A program made the translations under genes and the position numbers. This document shows positions 7,667-17,350 of a stretch of 33,582 nucleotides of DNA, piece after piece. Source of the stretch: Butyrivibrio sp. INlla16 (lineage in GTDB: Bacteria > Bacillota > Clostridia > Lachnospirales > Lachnospiraceae); the NCBI RefSeq assembly GCF_900104155.1, contig NZ_FMYB01000044.1, forward strand, positions 1 to 33,582, given 5' to 3'. Numbering within the stretch: the stretch's first letter is position 1; every line of letters starts with the position of its first letter. A model generated the notes under the pieces. The model did not search any database. It had not been told where the DNA came from and was given only the letters and a program-made list of their open reading frames with translations.

Positions 7667-9118
7667 TTAATTAAATGCATCCTTCCACCCACTGGTAGGA
7701 ATAAAATTCCAATAATTCTTCTTATCAATTTTCTCTAATTCTCCACATAGTTCCTTACAATTTGAATTGATGTGGATACTTTTAACCTTTGCCATAGCAT
7801 ACTTTTCAATTTGTAATGCATTCTGTATTGTTGGTATTTTCTTTATATTTGCCCCCATCAAGGTTGCAATTGCGGTATCAAACACCAATGAGTTTTCACC
7901 AATAGCAATTACTCCCAATTTCTTAGCAGACGGCATAACAGGTCCTTCTTTTTCCCCTGAAACAATCATGTCTGCCACATTTAGTATCTTCCTTTGAGGT
8001 TTATCACACATTTTCCCGTCTTTATTTGCATAAATCAGAATCTTATTAAGATCACATATTGTTCGGCTTATCGTATGATTTCCACTCCAACTACCTTCTC
8101 CCGGTTCATTATGGATAACATTTGCCAAGATTTTGAACCCATATGCCAAAAAGAAAGCCGGTCTAGCTAGCAGAAAGTTTTCTTCCGCTTCTTTCATATT
8201 CTTAAAATCGTATAATTTATCACTTAATACTCTAAGAATGCTCTTATGTTTATATTCGTCTCCACCTGATGCAGTATCCCCCAAAGTATGATGAGGCAGG
8301 AATTCTTTTCTGGTATTGATTCCTACCATATTTTTCATAGCAATAGTCACGCCTGCTTTCCTATGTGTTTTAGGTTTTGGCATGTTTATGACTACATCAG
8401 CATTTAAGAGATATTTTGAAACATAATACTCATGTTTTTCCGAATTATGGTGTGCTGCTAACCTTCTAGGATCATAATTCGTAATTCTAAGCCTTTGGAG
8501 ATTCTTCTTGTCCTCCTTATAGAACTCACTGTCTTCTCCAAGTTCGATGATCATACCGGAATTACGTTCGTTGATTTCCTGCTTATGTGAACCAAAACTG
8601 ATTTCCGATTTAAGTTCTCTGAAGTCAACAAGAGTAATATCTATTCCTTTATCCTTATAATATTGTACAAGGTCTTTTAATCCACTTTCTTTAATCAGCT
8701 TATCAAATTTGCATTCCTGCATAGGCGCATCACCTATGACTATTTTTCCATTGCCATTTTGTGCTTTAATAACGTAATCAATGATCGGTGCAATAACTGA
8801 AGGATTAGTGAATAGGCAGTCTGTAGTATCTCCTGATCTGTTATGATCCATGACAAGATTAGGTTTAATAAGAACACTTGTGTTCTCACTAATTAATCCA
8901 GCTAGTGGATTCCAAGAATGTTTGCCATAATTCTCTTCATCGAGCCCATACAAATGTAATGCCTCTCTAACTGAATAATAGACATTGTTTTCCTTATCTG
9001 AAATATCCCCCCATAAATATTCCGGATATTTTTCTGACGGTCTGAACAATCCTATTTTTGATGGATATTCTGCCTTATCTGATTTGTATATTGCAATGTC
9101 TGCTTTCACCATCTCCAT
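7667..9118 (-). CDS. DUF362 domain protein embedded in the glycan locus
   Basis: 483 residues. The DUF362 core is clear: VLIKPNLV (about 82), a GDAP motif (GKIVIGDAPMQE, about 140), VINMPKPKTHRKAGVT followed by IAMKNMVGI (about 255-280), and a late GENSLVFDTAIATLMG segment. DUF362 proteins are often fused to ferredoxin domains, but no CxxCxxC cluster is present here, so this copy is not itself an iron-sulfur protein. An internal segment, FLLARPAFFLAYGFKILA, is moderately hydrophobic. The role in glycan production is unknown; position in the operon (14 and 12 base gaps to its neighbours) says it belongs. Two starts are possible: ATG 9118 with AAGGA very close, or ATG 9112 with the same AAGGA at 8 bases, which is the better spacing. 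Confidence 0.85.
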   Translation of the reverse strand: MEMVKADIAIYKSDKAEYPSKIGLFRPSEKYPEYLWGDISDKENNVYYSVREALHLYGLDEENYGKHSWNPLAGLISENTSVLIKPNLVMDHNRSGDTTDCLFTNPSVIAPIIDYVIKAQNGNGKIVIGDAPMQECKFDKLIKESGLKDLVQYYKDKGIDITLVDFRELKSEISFGSHKQEINERNSGMIIELGEDSEFYKEDKKNLQRLRITNYDPRRLAAHHNSEKHEYYVSKYLLNADVVINMPKPKTHRKAGVTIAMKNMVGINTRKEFLPHHTLGDTASGGDEYKHKSILRVLSDKLYDFKNMKEAEENFLLARPAFFLAYGFKILANVIHNEPGEGSWSGNHTISRTICDLNKILIYANKDGKMCDKPQRKILNVADMIVSGEKEGPVMPSAKKLGVIAIGENSLVFDTAIATLMGANIKKIPTIQNALQIEKYAMAKVKSIHINSNCKELCGELEKIDKKNYWNFIPTSGWKDAFN

Positions 9119-9132
9119 ATTCCTTGTCCGTA

Positions 9133-10005
9133 CTATAATTGTATATATTTACCCATTTCAATTCCAAACTCTGGTGGCGTAAACTTCTCACAGCCAGAGC
9201 CGTGATATAATGTAATTTCTCCAAAATAAATCTTGTTGTAAATTACGTATAGGTCTACCCTGGCTTGAGTGAGATTCTTAGATAATTCAGATGACACTCT
9301 TAATAAGTCATCAAGGCAATCAGGTTTATTTATATTATGATAGGGATTTGTCGGATATTTAATCTGTGCAGGAATATATTCCCATTCAGTAGTATATAAA
9401 TTTCTCTCATGCCGAGTATATCTTCCATAGTCAACCTGTATCACTCTGGGAACGCCATTAAAACAAAAAATCTTATAATCTTTCAATTCTGTTCCAGACT
9501 CATCGACCATATATTGCTCTGCATATACTTTTGCTTCTAATCCTTTATAAGCCCATTCTCTCCCATGAAAATAATAGTCTCTTTTCATGCGATTTCCTAA
9601 AAACTTTGCAGCATAATTCCTATCAAAAGTTTTCTTATCATTGCATATCAGTATTCCACCGCTATCATGTGTACATTTAAGTACAAATTTATCAGGCAAT
9701 TCATCATAGTCTATCTCATTGCAACTGTCCCAAGGTCCGCCAACAATTGGAATCAAGTATTCTTCTCCTATTGTTCTTGCCACCCAGTCTCTAGCTTTAA
9801 GTTTGTCGACAAGATCATGATAACTGGGATTATGATCATATACCTTTATCCATTGAATTTTGTCATTATACGTCTTAGGGTCAGATAGATTAAGTTTTCC
9901 ACCATTAACTAATCTATATTGTATTTTTGCAAATAAACTATCACTAAACGGATAAAGCATCATATATAATGCATGAACTACCCTATCCTTAATAATCTTA
10001 TTCAT
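9133..10005 (-). CDS. TupA-like ATP-grasp protein
   Basis: 290 residues matching the TupA-like ATP-grasp family, named after the Bacillus teichuronopeptide gene. Features: LNLSDPKTYNDKIQWIK (about 39-55), then DKLKARDWVARTIGEEYLIP, the nucleotide-binding strands KFVLKCTHDSGGILIC (about 106-121), DYKIFCFNGVP, and the C-terminal catalytic block YFGEITLYHGSGCEKF. ATP-grasp enzymes form amide or ester bonds through acyl-phosphates. In glycan loci this family is thought to attach amino acids or other acyl groups to sugars, for example to a uronic acid or amino sugar. That substrate is inferred. ATG 10005 has an AGGAG about 12 bases upstream. A 91-base gap with no clear signal separates it from the preceding GT4. 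Confidence 0.85.
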   Translation of the reverse strand: MNKIIKDRVVHALYMMLYPFSDSLFAKIQYRLVNGGKLNLSDPKTYNDKIQWIKVYDHNPSYHDLVDKLKARDWVARTIGEEYLIPIVGGPWDSCNEIDYDELPDKFVLKCTHDSGGILICNDKKTFDRNYAAKFLGNRMKRDYYFHGREWAYKGLEAKVYAEQYMVDESGTELKDYKIFCFNGVPRVIQVDYGRYTRHERNLYTTEWEYIPAQIKYPTNPYHNINKPDCLDDLLRVSSELSKNLTQARVDLYVIYNKIYFGEITLYHGSGCEKFTPPEFGIEMGKYIQL

Positions 10006-10096
10006 ATTCAGGAATATCTCCTATGAAATACAAAATTCTTCTGCCTATATCGTGTGACAGAAATTTCATAATCTACATCACTAAAAATATTACGCG

Positions 10097-11266
10097 TTAA
10101 AAACGTTCAAACATCTTTTGATATTTATCCGCAACTATTCTCCATGAAAAATAGTTCTTAACTCGCTCAACACTTTTTAATCCCATCTGTTGTCTCAACT
10201 GCTCGTTTTGAATCAGCTCTAGAATTTTATCTCCAAACTTATCCACTCTAGAAATGTATCCATTTCCATCAACAAGTTCTTCACTTCCCTGACATGGTGT
10301 CATAATTATCGGAAGTCCATATGACATAGCCTCAAGCACTACATTAGGCATGCCCTCTTTTCTTGATGGGAATACAAAAATGTCAGATGTTACATAATAC
10401 TCGGGAAGTTCTGTTTTAGATTTCAGCCCTTCAAAGGTCACTATATCTTCTAGTTGTTCTTTATGCACCAATTCCTCAAGTGTTGATCTATACGGACCAT
10501 CTCCTACTATTCTGAGTTTTATTCGTTTGCCTTCTCTATTACAATGATTATTCACTTGTGTTAGCTGTGGTAGTATATCCTGAAGACCTTTTCTCTCGAT
10601 TAGACGTGAAACAAAAAGAAGATTTATTGTATCTTCTTTTCTTTCATTCTGAGTGTTTTTTGAATCATTCTGTACAGAAAATGCGTTGATATCCACTCCA
10701 TTGGGTATTATTTCTATTTCTTTTTTGTTATAAAATCCTTCGGCAAATTTCTGTAGCCCTTTGCTGTTTGCAACCAAAGCGTCCGCATTTCTCCAAATTA
10801 TCTTGACAGCAGGAGCTATCAATTTGTACACAAACGCAAATCTATCCTGGAATCCCGGTATATCTCCACCTCCAAAACGTATTACATATGGAAGTTTATA
10901 TTTCTTTTTTAGATAATAGCCTATGGGACCACTGGGAATTCCAAAGAAAACAAGACATAAATCATAATTATTCTTCTTATGTAAATTACCTGTTATAGGA
11001 AGCGCCTTTTTCAGATAATCAAACATCTCCGAAAAGGAACAATGATCCATGTATTTCCTCTTCGACTTAATACGCGTTATAGCGACAAGTCCATCCGGAT
11101 TTGACACAGCTTGTTGTTCCTCATATTCCTTTTGCCCCTCAAACCATGCTGTAACAATATGTACTTTATGTCCCATGCTCGCAAACTCTCGCGAGAGGTT
11201 CATGCATGCATTTGCACCACCACCGCCTATTGGTGGATATTCATGAGATACTATCAGAATTTTCAT
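10097..11266 (-). CDS. GT4 family glycosyltransferase
   Basis: About 389 residues. MKILIVSHEYPPIGGGGANACMNL-type start, the classic GT4 N-terminal glycine loop, an FGGGDIPGF acceptor-side loop, then the donor domain with LLFVSRLIERKGLQDIL (about 217-233), RIVGDGPYRSTLEEL, and SRKEGMPNVVLEAMSYG containing the E-x7-E motif. It would add one sugar from an NDP-sugar in the cytoplasm. Start: ATG 11266 is preferred over the in-frame TTG at 11281, which lies deeper in the GT2 gene without a usable ribosome site. The first 26 codons overlap the 3' end of the upstream GT2, a sign of tight operon packing. The length is normal. Confidence 0.9.
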   Translation of the reverse strand: MKILIVSHEYPPIGGGGANACMNLSREFASMGHKVHIVTAWFEGQKEYEEQQAVSNPDGLVAITRIKSKRKYMDHCSFSEMFDYLKKALPITGNLHKKNNYDLCLVFFGIPSGPIGYYLKKKYKLPYVIRFGGGDIPGFQDRFAFVYKLIAPAVKIIWRNADALVANSKGLQKFAEGFYNKKEIEIIPNGVDINAFSVQNDSKNTQNERKEDTINLLFVSRLIERKGLQDILPQLTQVNNHCNREGKRIKLRIVGDGPYRSTLEELVHKEQLEDIVTFEGLKSKTELPEYYVTSDIFVFPSRKEGMPNVVLEAMSYGLPIIMTPCQGSEELVDGNGYISRVDKFGDKILELIQNEQLRQQMGLKSVERVKNYFSWRIVADKYQKMFERF

Positions 11267-12206
11267 CTTTTTTATTCCCAAATTCCTCTATAGACTTCAC
11301 ACTATATGGTACATCTACATGGACACCATAATATGTTTTTATTAAAATCTCGCTCATAAGCCCAAATATAACCATAATAAGCCCAATAATCACAAAGAAA
11401 ATCGTCAGCAACGGAGGGAATATGTTATTAGACATCTTACGCCCCATAAGAAAGAGAACTACCGACCATACTCCACAGATGAACCCTAGCAGTTCAAAAA
11501 GCATACCAATACCACCAAGAAGATGTAACGGTCTTGTTGCATACTTGTTCCAAAACCATACTGAAATCATATCCACAAAGCCTTTTATCGTACGCTTCCA
11601 GTTGTACTTTGTGTAGCCAGATGTTCTTGGCCTATGGTTTACTACCACTTCTCCTATCCTGAATCCTTTTATTTTTAGAATCGCAGGAATAAAGCGATGC
11701 TGCTCTCCATAAAGGTTTACTCCCTTGAAGCATTCCTTCTTATATACTTTTAGTGAGCATCCGCTGTCATGGATGCCATCGTGTACGAGAAGATACCTGA
11801 GAAAGTTAGCTCCCCTTGATACAAAACGCTTCATAAAGGTGTCTTTTCTGTTTTTTCTCCAACCTGATACAACATCTACATCTTCTTTCTGCAGATAATC
11901 TATCATGTTCGGAATATCTGCAGGGTCATTCTGCCCATCTCCATCCATAGTTACTATATAGTCATACTGGGCCGCCTTTATTCCCGCATCCATAGCTGCT
12001 GTCTGTCCAAAGTTTTTACGCATTCTAATATACTTCAGCGGCTTTAACGTGCGGCAAACTTTATCTGTCCCATCTGAGGATCCATCATTTACAAAGATAA
12101 TCTCATATGTGTAGCCATTTGTTTCACATACATTCTTAATTTCGCTATGTAAATTAGCAATATTTCCTTCTTCATTAAAAACCGGAACTACAACCGATAC
12201 TCTCAT
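11241..12206 (-). CDS. GtrB/CsbB-like polyprenyl-phosphate glycosyltransferase (GT2 with two membrane helices)
   Basis: About 321 residues. GT2 domain: VSVVVPVFNEEGN, IIFVNDGSSDGTD (about 35-47) and TMDGDGQNDP (about 84). After about residue 220 come two long hydrophobic hairpin helices (LLGGIGMLFELLGFICGVW and FPPLLTIFFVIIGLIMVIFG) typical of DPM1/GtrB/CsbB proteins. These load a sugar onto undecaprenyl phosphate at the inner membrane face. Its ATG overlaps the stop of the YfhO gene as TAATG, with GGAGGG 12 bases ahead; the longer frame to 12236 is unlikely. The direct pairing with YfhO is the known CsbB/YfhO arrangement of Gram-positives, so I infer it supplies YfhO with its lipid-linked donor. 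Confidence 0.88.
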   Translation of the reverse strand: MRVSVVVPVFNEEGNIANLHSEIKNVCETNGYTYEIIFVNDGSSDGTDKVCRTLKPLKYIRMRKNFGQTAAMDAGIKAAQYDYIVTMDGDGQNDPADIPNMIDYLQKEDVDVVSGWRKNRKDTFMKRFVSRGANFLRYLLVHDGIHDSGCSLKVYKKECFKGVNLYGEQHRFIPAILKIKGFRIGEVVVNHRPRTSGYTKYNWKRTIKGFVDMISVWFWNKYATRPLHLLGGIGMLFELLGFICGVWSVVLFLMGRKMSNNIFPPLLTIFFVIIGLIMVIFGLMSEILIKTYYGVHVDVPYSVKSIEEFGNKKDENSDSIS

Positions 12207-14839
12207 TAAACGAATTTCCCTCCCGCAAATCTCCATTTATTTGCACAATAATAATCACCACAAGCTAATGTCATTGAAACCAAAAAGCATACCAAAAAGG
12301 CTATGCGCTTATACAACTCTTTCTTTATTGAAGAAAACCATCCCACATAAGGATATTCAAAAGAAATACTATGGTAGCCCTCATTGATCTTAGCCCCAAT
12401 AAAGCATTTATTTACTTTAAATGTGTCGACATATTCTCCATCTATTTTAACTTTCCACGCCGAGCTCCATGGAATAGTTGTTGCCAAAATACCACCTTGG
12501 GTCACAGAAATATCTCCAGTTATTAAGTGTCTATCTTGACTCATGACTCTTAATCCCTGTTGCTGAAGTATTTTAACAGATTCACCAATTTTATTGTAGT
12601 ATTCCCCGGCATTATATTTTTTTACAGTAAGAAGATTTATGCCATTAAGTGCGACTATATCATATCTAACCCAAACATCTGTATCCGCTTTTATCTCCAA
12701 TGGAGTCAGTACCTCATGCAATAGTGCTTTTTCATCATGAATTCCATCGGAATAACTAATTGTAACAAACTCTGAGACCTCTTGAAGTTTGTCTTTCTCC
12801 AGTTCTAAAACATATACACTCTCATCCGAAGCCTCCAATCTCACTACTCCACCTGTTTCACCCAAATCTATCGTACTACAGTCTATTGGTACTGTATCAC
12901 TTACATCATTAATTGAAATCTTTTTTATATCATCTATTTCATCATCAAGTAATACACCCTGCAAAACAGCCCTATTTCGTTCAATAATAGTCATATCTTC
13001 AAAATCGCTATTCTTAATCTGAGCATCATACACATAGGCTAACGGCAAAGACAAAGTATTATAATAGATTCTCTTTCCCTCGATTGTCTCTGTTTTCCTC
13101 ATACCATACTCAAAATTTAGCCTATCCTCTAAAATAGAGTACTTAACACCGAGCAAAGCATTCATGTATATATTTGCTCCGGTTCCCATCTGATATTTAC
13201 CCTCTGATTCAGGGAGCCCAAAACATCTATAAAATTCTACTATATCACTCGATAAACCAAGTCCTCCAATATAATCTTGCAGGCCATAATAATCTCCTAC
13301 TAACGATCCGCAAAAACATCCATTGTCAGGGTAATAGCATTCTATCCTGTACCAAGATTTGTCATTATCAGTTATTAAATGACTTCCATTATTAAAATAA
13401 GTTTCGATTTGTTCATCAGAAAACGATTCCCTATCATTTACTACACTCCATGAAACGAGTACTGATTCAAAACATAGCACCACTAATAGAACGTAGTAAA
13501 GCTTATCATTCTTATACATACAAAAAAGATTAATAATAATGGTATATGCAACTATAAATATATCGCTAAGAATATAGTCTTTTAGACGTGTTACCTCGCC
13601 TCTATATCTCATAATTATCAAAGCAAAAAGGCATATAATAGCTGTTATATTGAAAACAACTATGCTTGCTTCTTTGACCGAATGTTTCTCTACAGAATTT
13701 AAAAAAATACACACATTAAAAATAAACAATAACGGAATCCAGAAAGAAGAAAGTTTATATACCATATATGAATATGCAAAGCCATTAAACAAAATATTGA
13801 CTGCCGGGATTGATAAATACGCGACCGCTAACAAATAAAAAAAGCCAAAAAAACACTTTTTCATTATGTCCAGATTATAAAAGGCTACAGGAACCAACAA
13901 AAAAACTAATATCCCACAATATAAAGCCGGCCCCCCTAAAAGATTGCTAGTCCCAATATAATCTGTGTATATCCCGCCTATACTCTGTCCTATGGTTCTC
14001 CTAAAAGCATCTAACAAGTAAGAGAAACTAACATCCTTATACCAATGTGTCATAGAATTCATCCAAATAGTATAATTGTAGATAAATCTATTGGACGAAA
14101 AAATGCCTTGTATTCTGTCCCAGAAAAAAACACCTGAAAAGAATATAAAAAAGCCAGCGGTGACAGCTATTTTTTTTATTTTTAACCTTTTAACAAATAT
14201 CAATCTGATAAAAAAATAGAATAGCAAAAAAGAACCATATACTAAAGAGTAATATAGTCCTAATTCACCATAAGAAACAATAAGTGATAATACCAAAAAC
14301 AAGCAATTAAAAATACAAAAATTATTAATTACTTTCTCAATCAAATATATGTTAAGTGCAACCAGTAATGCAAGGTTGGGATATGATTGCCATGCTGCTC
14401 TTGTTGTAAGCATAGCATTAAATTCATATCCTAAAACCAGAATCATTTTTTTAATACCTGTAACGCCTACGATTCTTGCCCACTGGTATATAAATAATCC
14501 AGAAAGGATTATTTTTAATACTATACTTATTCCTTCGAAATACGCCACCCTTTGGGAACCAAAAACACAAAACCAGTTTGATAGTCCCAAAAAAATAGGT
14601 CCTTCACCACTGCCTAACCCCAACGAAAATGTATATCCTACATCATTTTCTCCACTTTCTATTCTATTTGCGATATGAACTAGTTCAGGATAAGTCTGAA
14701 AAATATTATCACTTGCTATATCCCCCAACACAAAATTAGTTACTCCAATTATGTATTTTCCGAACAGCAATATGGGTAATATCACAATAATTGCAATTTG
14801 AAGATATTCTATTCTTCTTTCTTCTTTCAAAAATCTCAT
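12206..14839 (-). CDS. YfhO-family membrane glycosyltransferase (GT-C type)
   Basis: 877 residues. A single helix follows the start, then an extracytoplasmic loop with LGDIASDNIFQTYP near 40-50, where the acidic residues are expected for GT-C catalysis. About 12 hydrophobic segments run to about residue 465, followed by an outside domain of about 370 residues and a last helix near the C-terminus. The terminal WSSAWKVKIDGEYVDTFKVN and YHSISFEYPY motifs are the hallmark ending of YfhO. The family moves a sugar from undecaprenyl phosphate to an exported polymer such as lipoteichoic acid. Here the target is probably this locus's polysaccharide or a teichoic acid. The gene has an AGGA ribosome site and a 64-base gap to the preceding gene. 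Confidence 0.88.
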   Translation of the reverse strand: MRFLKEERRIEYLQIAIIVILPILLFGKYIIGVTNFVLGDIASDNIFQTYPELVHIANRIESGENDVGYTFSLGLGSGEGPIFLGLSNWFCVFGSQRVAYFEGISIVLKIILSGLFIYQWARIVGVTGIKKMILVLGYEFNAMLTTRAAWQSYPNLALLVALNIYLIEKVINNFCIFNCLFLVLSLIVSYGELGLYYSLVYGSFLLFYFFIRLIFVKRLKIKKIAVTAGFFIFFSGVFFWDRIQGIFSSNRFIYNYTIWMNSMTHWYKDVSFSYLLDAFRRTIGQSIGGIYTDYIGTSNLLGGPALYCGILVFLLVPVAFYNLDIMKKCFFGFFYLLAVAYLSIPAVNILFNGFAYSYMVYKLSSFWIPLLFIFNVCIFLNSVEKHSVKEASIVVFNITAIICLFALIIMRYRGEVTRLKDYILSDIFIVAYTIIINLFCMYKNDKLYYVLLVVLCFESVLVSWSVVNDRESFSDEQIETYFNNGSHLITDNDKSWYRIECYYPDNGCFCGSLVGDYYGLQDYIGGLGLSSDIVEFYRCFGLPESEGKYQMGTGANIYMNALLGVKYSILEDRLNFEYGMRKTETIEGKRIYYNTLSLPLAYVYDAQIKNSDFEDMTIIERNRAVLQGVLLDDEIDDIKKISINDVSDTVPIDCSTIDLGETGGVVRLEASDESVYVLELEKDKLQEVSEFVTISYSDGIHDEKALLHEVLTPLEIKADTDVWVRYDIVALNGINLLTVKKYNAGEYYNKIGESVKILQQQGLRVMSQDRHLITGDISVTQGGILATTIPWSSAWKVKIDGEYVDTFKVNKCFIGAKINEGYHSISFEYPYVGWFSSIKKELYKRIAFLVCFLVSMTLACGDYYCANKWRFAGGKFV

Positions 14840-14903
14840 TTAAGAATCCTATATTATCCGTCTTTTATATTGCGTTTCTCTAATCTATCCTGTAAGCACA
14901 AAC

Positions 14904-17333
14904 TTAACAATCTACAAACAATGTATCCACTCGTCTTGTTGGAAGTCCCAAAATTCTCTTTATAAATTGAGCACTGCGCCTATGCCCTGTCAGTTCAAAA
15001 ACCCCTATCTTTTCACTACTTTTTTCATATTTGCAAATAATACAGATTTTTAATTCATGCATACGCATATCATTTCCATATTTTTGATCAAAGTAAAAGT
15101 ATGTCCAGTTATTCCAAGCCAATTCACTCATATCTTTTTTTTCTGAACACAACAATTCTTTTTGCTCATTATAAACATGAATCTCAACTGTCCCTAAAGC
15201 TTTTTTTTCTGAGCATCTTGCAAAACACATACCTATTCTATCTATAGTATCATTTGTGCATACCACATAGTAAACGCTCTTATTCTTAATAGGGCCAGCA
15301 AAGCTTAGCTGTTGACTATATATTGGTCTACTCTCACTCTTATTGTCATACAGATTATCATGATATTGAAGCAAGCGATTGGTCACACTCAAACCATAGT
15401 CCGATTCCTTTATATTTATAAAATCAAGTAATATGTTATCGGCTTTCTCGAAACTATATTCTTTTTTACAATACCGTAATGCATTTTGATATTTTTCCTT
15501 GCATATTTTCTGATCTCTATCAATTGCCGAGATAATATCTACTAATTGCTCTTCTTTGTCTAAAATATAACAGCAATCATTTATATCAGCAGTCTTATAT
15601 GGTTCTATATTGTTTACCACAAGTACTGCTCCAATACATAACGCATTCCATAACGCATTAACTGTTTTATATTTTGAATTTAACCCTTCCTCGCCAAAAT
15701 GAATTAATATATCTGGCTTATATTTAGCCACTTCATTAAGTAAAACCTGAATATCATCCGTCCTGTCAAAAAATTCTACACTTATATTGCCTGCATCTAA
15801 TTGAATAAGCTCGTCGTCCGATGCACAAATAAGTCTAACTTCATTGTTTTTAGCGATCTCTTTAATATATTTATATATATGCTCAGCAAAATATTGCGCT
15901 CTGCTTTTACCACCTAAAAATGCAATTGTTTTCAATCTGTTGCTATTATTGTCTTCCTTAATTGCATCAGACAACACGCAAGGAAACATAACGATGCTTT
16001 CATTATTTACAAATTTATGTTCAATAAAATAGTCTCGCAAAGAATCAGTAGATACCAAAACTCCATCGAAAGTTTTTAACCATCCACTTCCCATTTGCTC
16101 AGAAAGTAGCTCAAATTCTGTATTCTCAGGAAATTGTGTATGCAATTCGCAAAAATTATCATCCGTATAATAGTAACATGGAATATTATAATTTTTGCAT
16201 AATTCCAAGTAGTCTGTTCCGCCAAACATTGAAGACCTTATACATATTACAGCATCTGCCAGAAGCAACAGCCTTATATCCGGTTGCGTTCCCAAAAAGC
16301 AAAAAACAAATCTGTCCGAGTGAAATGAATAGTTTTCAAAGTTTAGCTCTACCGTAGCATTAAAAGCACCAATTATGGCTATTCTTTTTCTTTTGTAAAT
16401 AATATGCGTATCTTGATCACAGGATGTAAGATTATATTTGTTACAATAATCAATTATTGCATTCTTTAAATCGAACCTATAATGATCCGATGCCATATTA
16501 CTGCACCCAAAAATATCTACCTGCTCATAGTTCTCAGGTATAAAACTTATCTCCTTAGATTCACACTCTCTTTCAAAAAGATTATATATATTTCGGGCTG
16601 GAAATAAATCCATTTTCTTTTTCGATGCTGTATATTCATATCCACAAAAAATACTGGTCTCGTGGAATATGTAATACTTTTTTATTCTCTTCCACAAAGA
16701 CCAATCATCATAACCAATATGCATGAGATGTGGATCAAATAATCCTACCCTTTGATCCATGAATATACTTTTTTTCACGAGAACACCACTTTGGGCAATT
16801 GGATTGACTATAGCCAAATTAATTGAATTCGTCCAATTTTTGGCTGTTCCCAGCTTTTTAAAACGTTTCTTATCGTTCCACTGACACCATTTTACCTCAC
16901 TAAAGCACGCCTCAGCCTTCGTCTTTTCGATGAATTCCATCACATTTGTAATATAATCCAAATGCCACTCTATATTAGATGAACAGAAAGCAAGATACGT
17001 TCCCTTAACATGCAAAAAAGCTTCATATTTCATAATAGGAATATAACAAATGCTCTTTCCATGTCTGATGCATTTTACTCTGCTATCCTTTTTCAAAAAC
17101 TCATCAATCACATCTTGGATTAGAACATTACATGAATCATCAACAATAATAACCTCTACTTTTTTGTGACTCTGCTCACATATCGAGTTCAAAGCATTTC
17201 TTAGCAATATAGCATCATCATCCATTAGTACTGGCAATATTACAGAAATATCAAAGGTCTCATTACTAGATTCTTTATCTTTTCCTTCTATCCACGAGGA
17301 ATTACAAACTTTCAAAATCTCTTTCACTAACAT
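14904..17333 (-). CDS. Three-module glycosyltransferase (GT2 + GT4-like + beta-rich tail)
   Basis: 809 residues, unusually long. Residues about 28-250: GT2-like domain with ISVILPVLMDDDA, VIIVDDSC (about 61-68) and a DDWSLWKR element. The usual D-x-D position reads FCSSNIEW, so metal-binding acids are missing and this module may be weak or altered. Residues about 320-650: a second domain resembling GT4/GT-B proteins (RIAIIGAFNA, YYYTDDNFCE, IAFLGGKSRAQYFAE, then GEEGLNSKYKTVNALWNAL). Residues about 670-790: a beta-rich stretch (DTIDRIGMCFARC, GTVEIHVYNEQ, WTYFYFD) like the jelly-roll modules attached to other Firmicutes glycan enzymes. It probably adds two residues or one residue plus a binding function. 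It sits just after the exporter genes. Confidence 0.75.
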   Translation of the reverse strand: MLVKEILKVCNSSWIEGKDKESSNETFDISVILPVLMDDDAILLRNALNSICEQSHKKVEVIIVDDSCNVLIQDVIDEFLKKDSRVKCIRHGKSICYIPIMKYEAFLHVKGTYLAFCSSNIEWHLDYITNVMEFIEKTKAEACFSEVKWCQWNDKKRFKKLGTAKNWTNSINLAIVNPIAQSGVLVKKSIFMDQRVGLFDPHLMHIGYDDWSLWKRIKKYYIFHETSIFCGYEYTASKKKMDLFPARNIYNLFERECESKEISFIPENYEQVDIFGCSNMASDHYRFDLKNAIIDYCNKYNLTSCDQDTHIIYKRKRIAIIGAFNATVELNFENYSFHSDRFVFCFLGTQPDIRLLLLADAVICIRSSMFGGTDYLELCKNYNIPCYYYTDDNFCELHTQFPENTEFELLSEQMGSGWLKTFDGVLVSTDSLRDYFIEHKFVNNESIVMFPCVLSDAIKEDNNSNRLKTIAFLGGKSRAQYFAEHIYKYIKEIAKNNEVRLICASDDELIQLDAGNISVEFFDRTDDIQVLLNEVAKYKPDILIHFGEEGLNSKYKTVNALWNALCIGAVLVVNNIEPYKTADINDCCYILDKEEQLVDIISAIDRDQKICKEKYQNALRYCKKEYSFEKADNILLDFINIKESDYGLSVTNRLLQYHDNLYDNKSESRPIYSQQLSFAGPIKNKSVYYVVCTNDTIDRIGMCFARCSEKKALGTVEIHVYNEQKELLCSEKKDMSELAWNNWTYFYFDQKYGNDMRMHELKICIICKYEKSSEKIGVFELTGHRRSAQFIKRILGLPTRRVDTLFVDC

Positions 17334-17350
17334 ATGCGCAACTCTCCATA

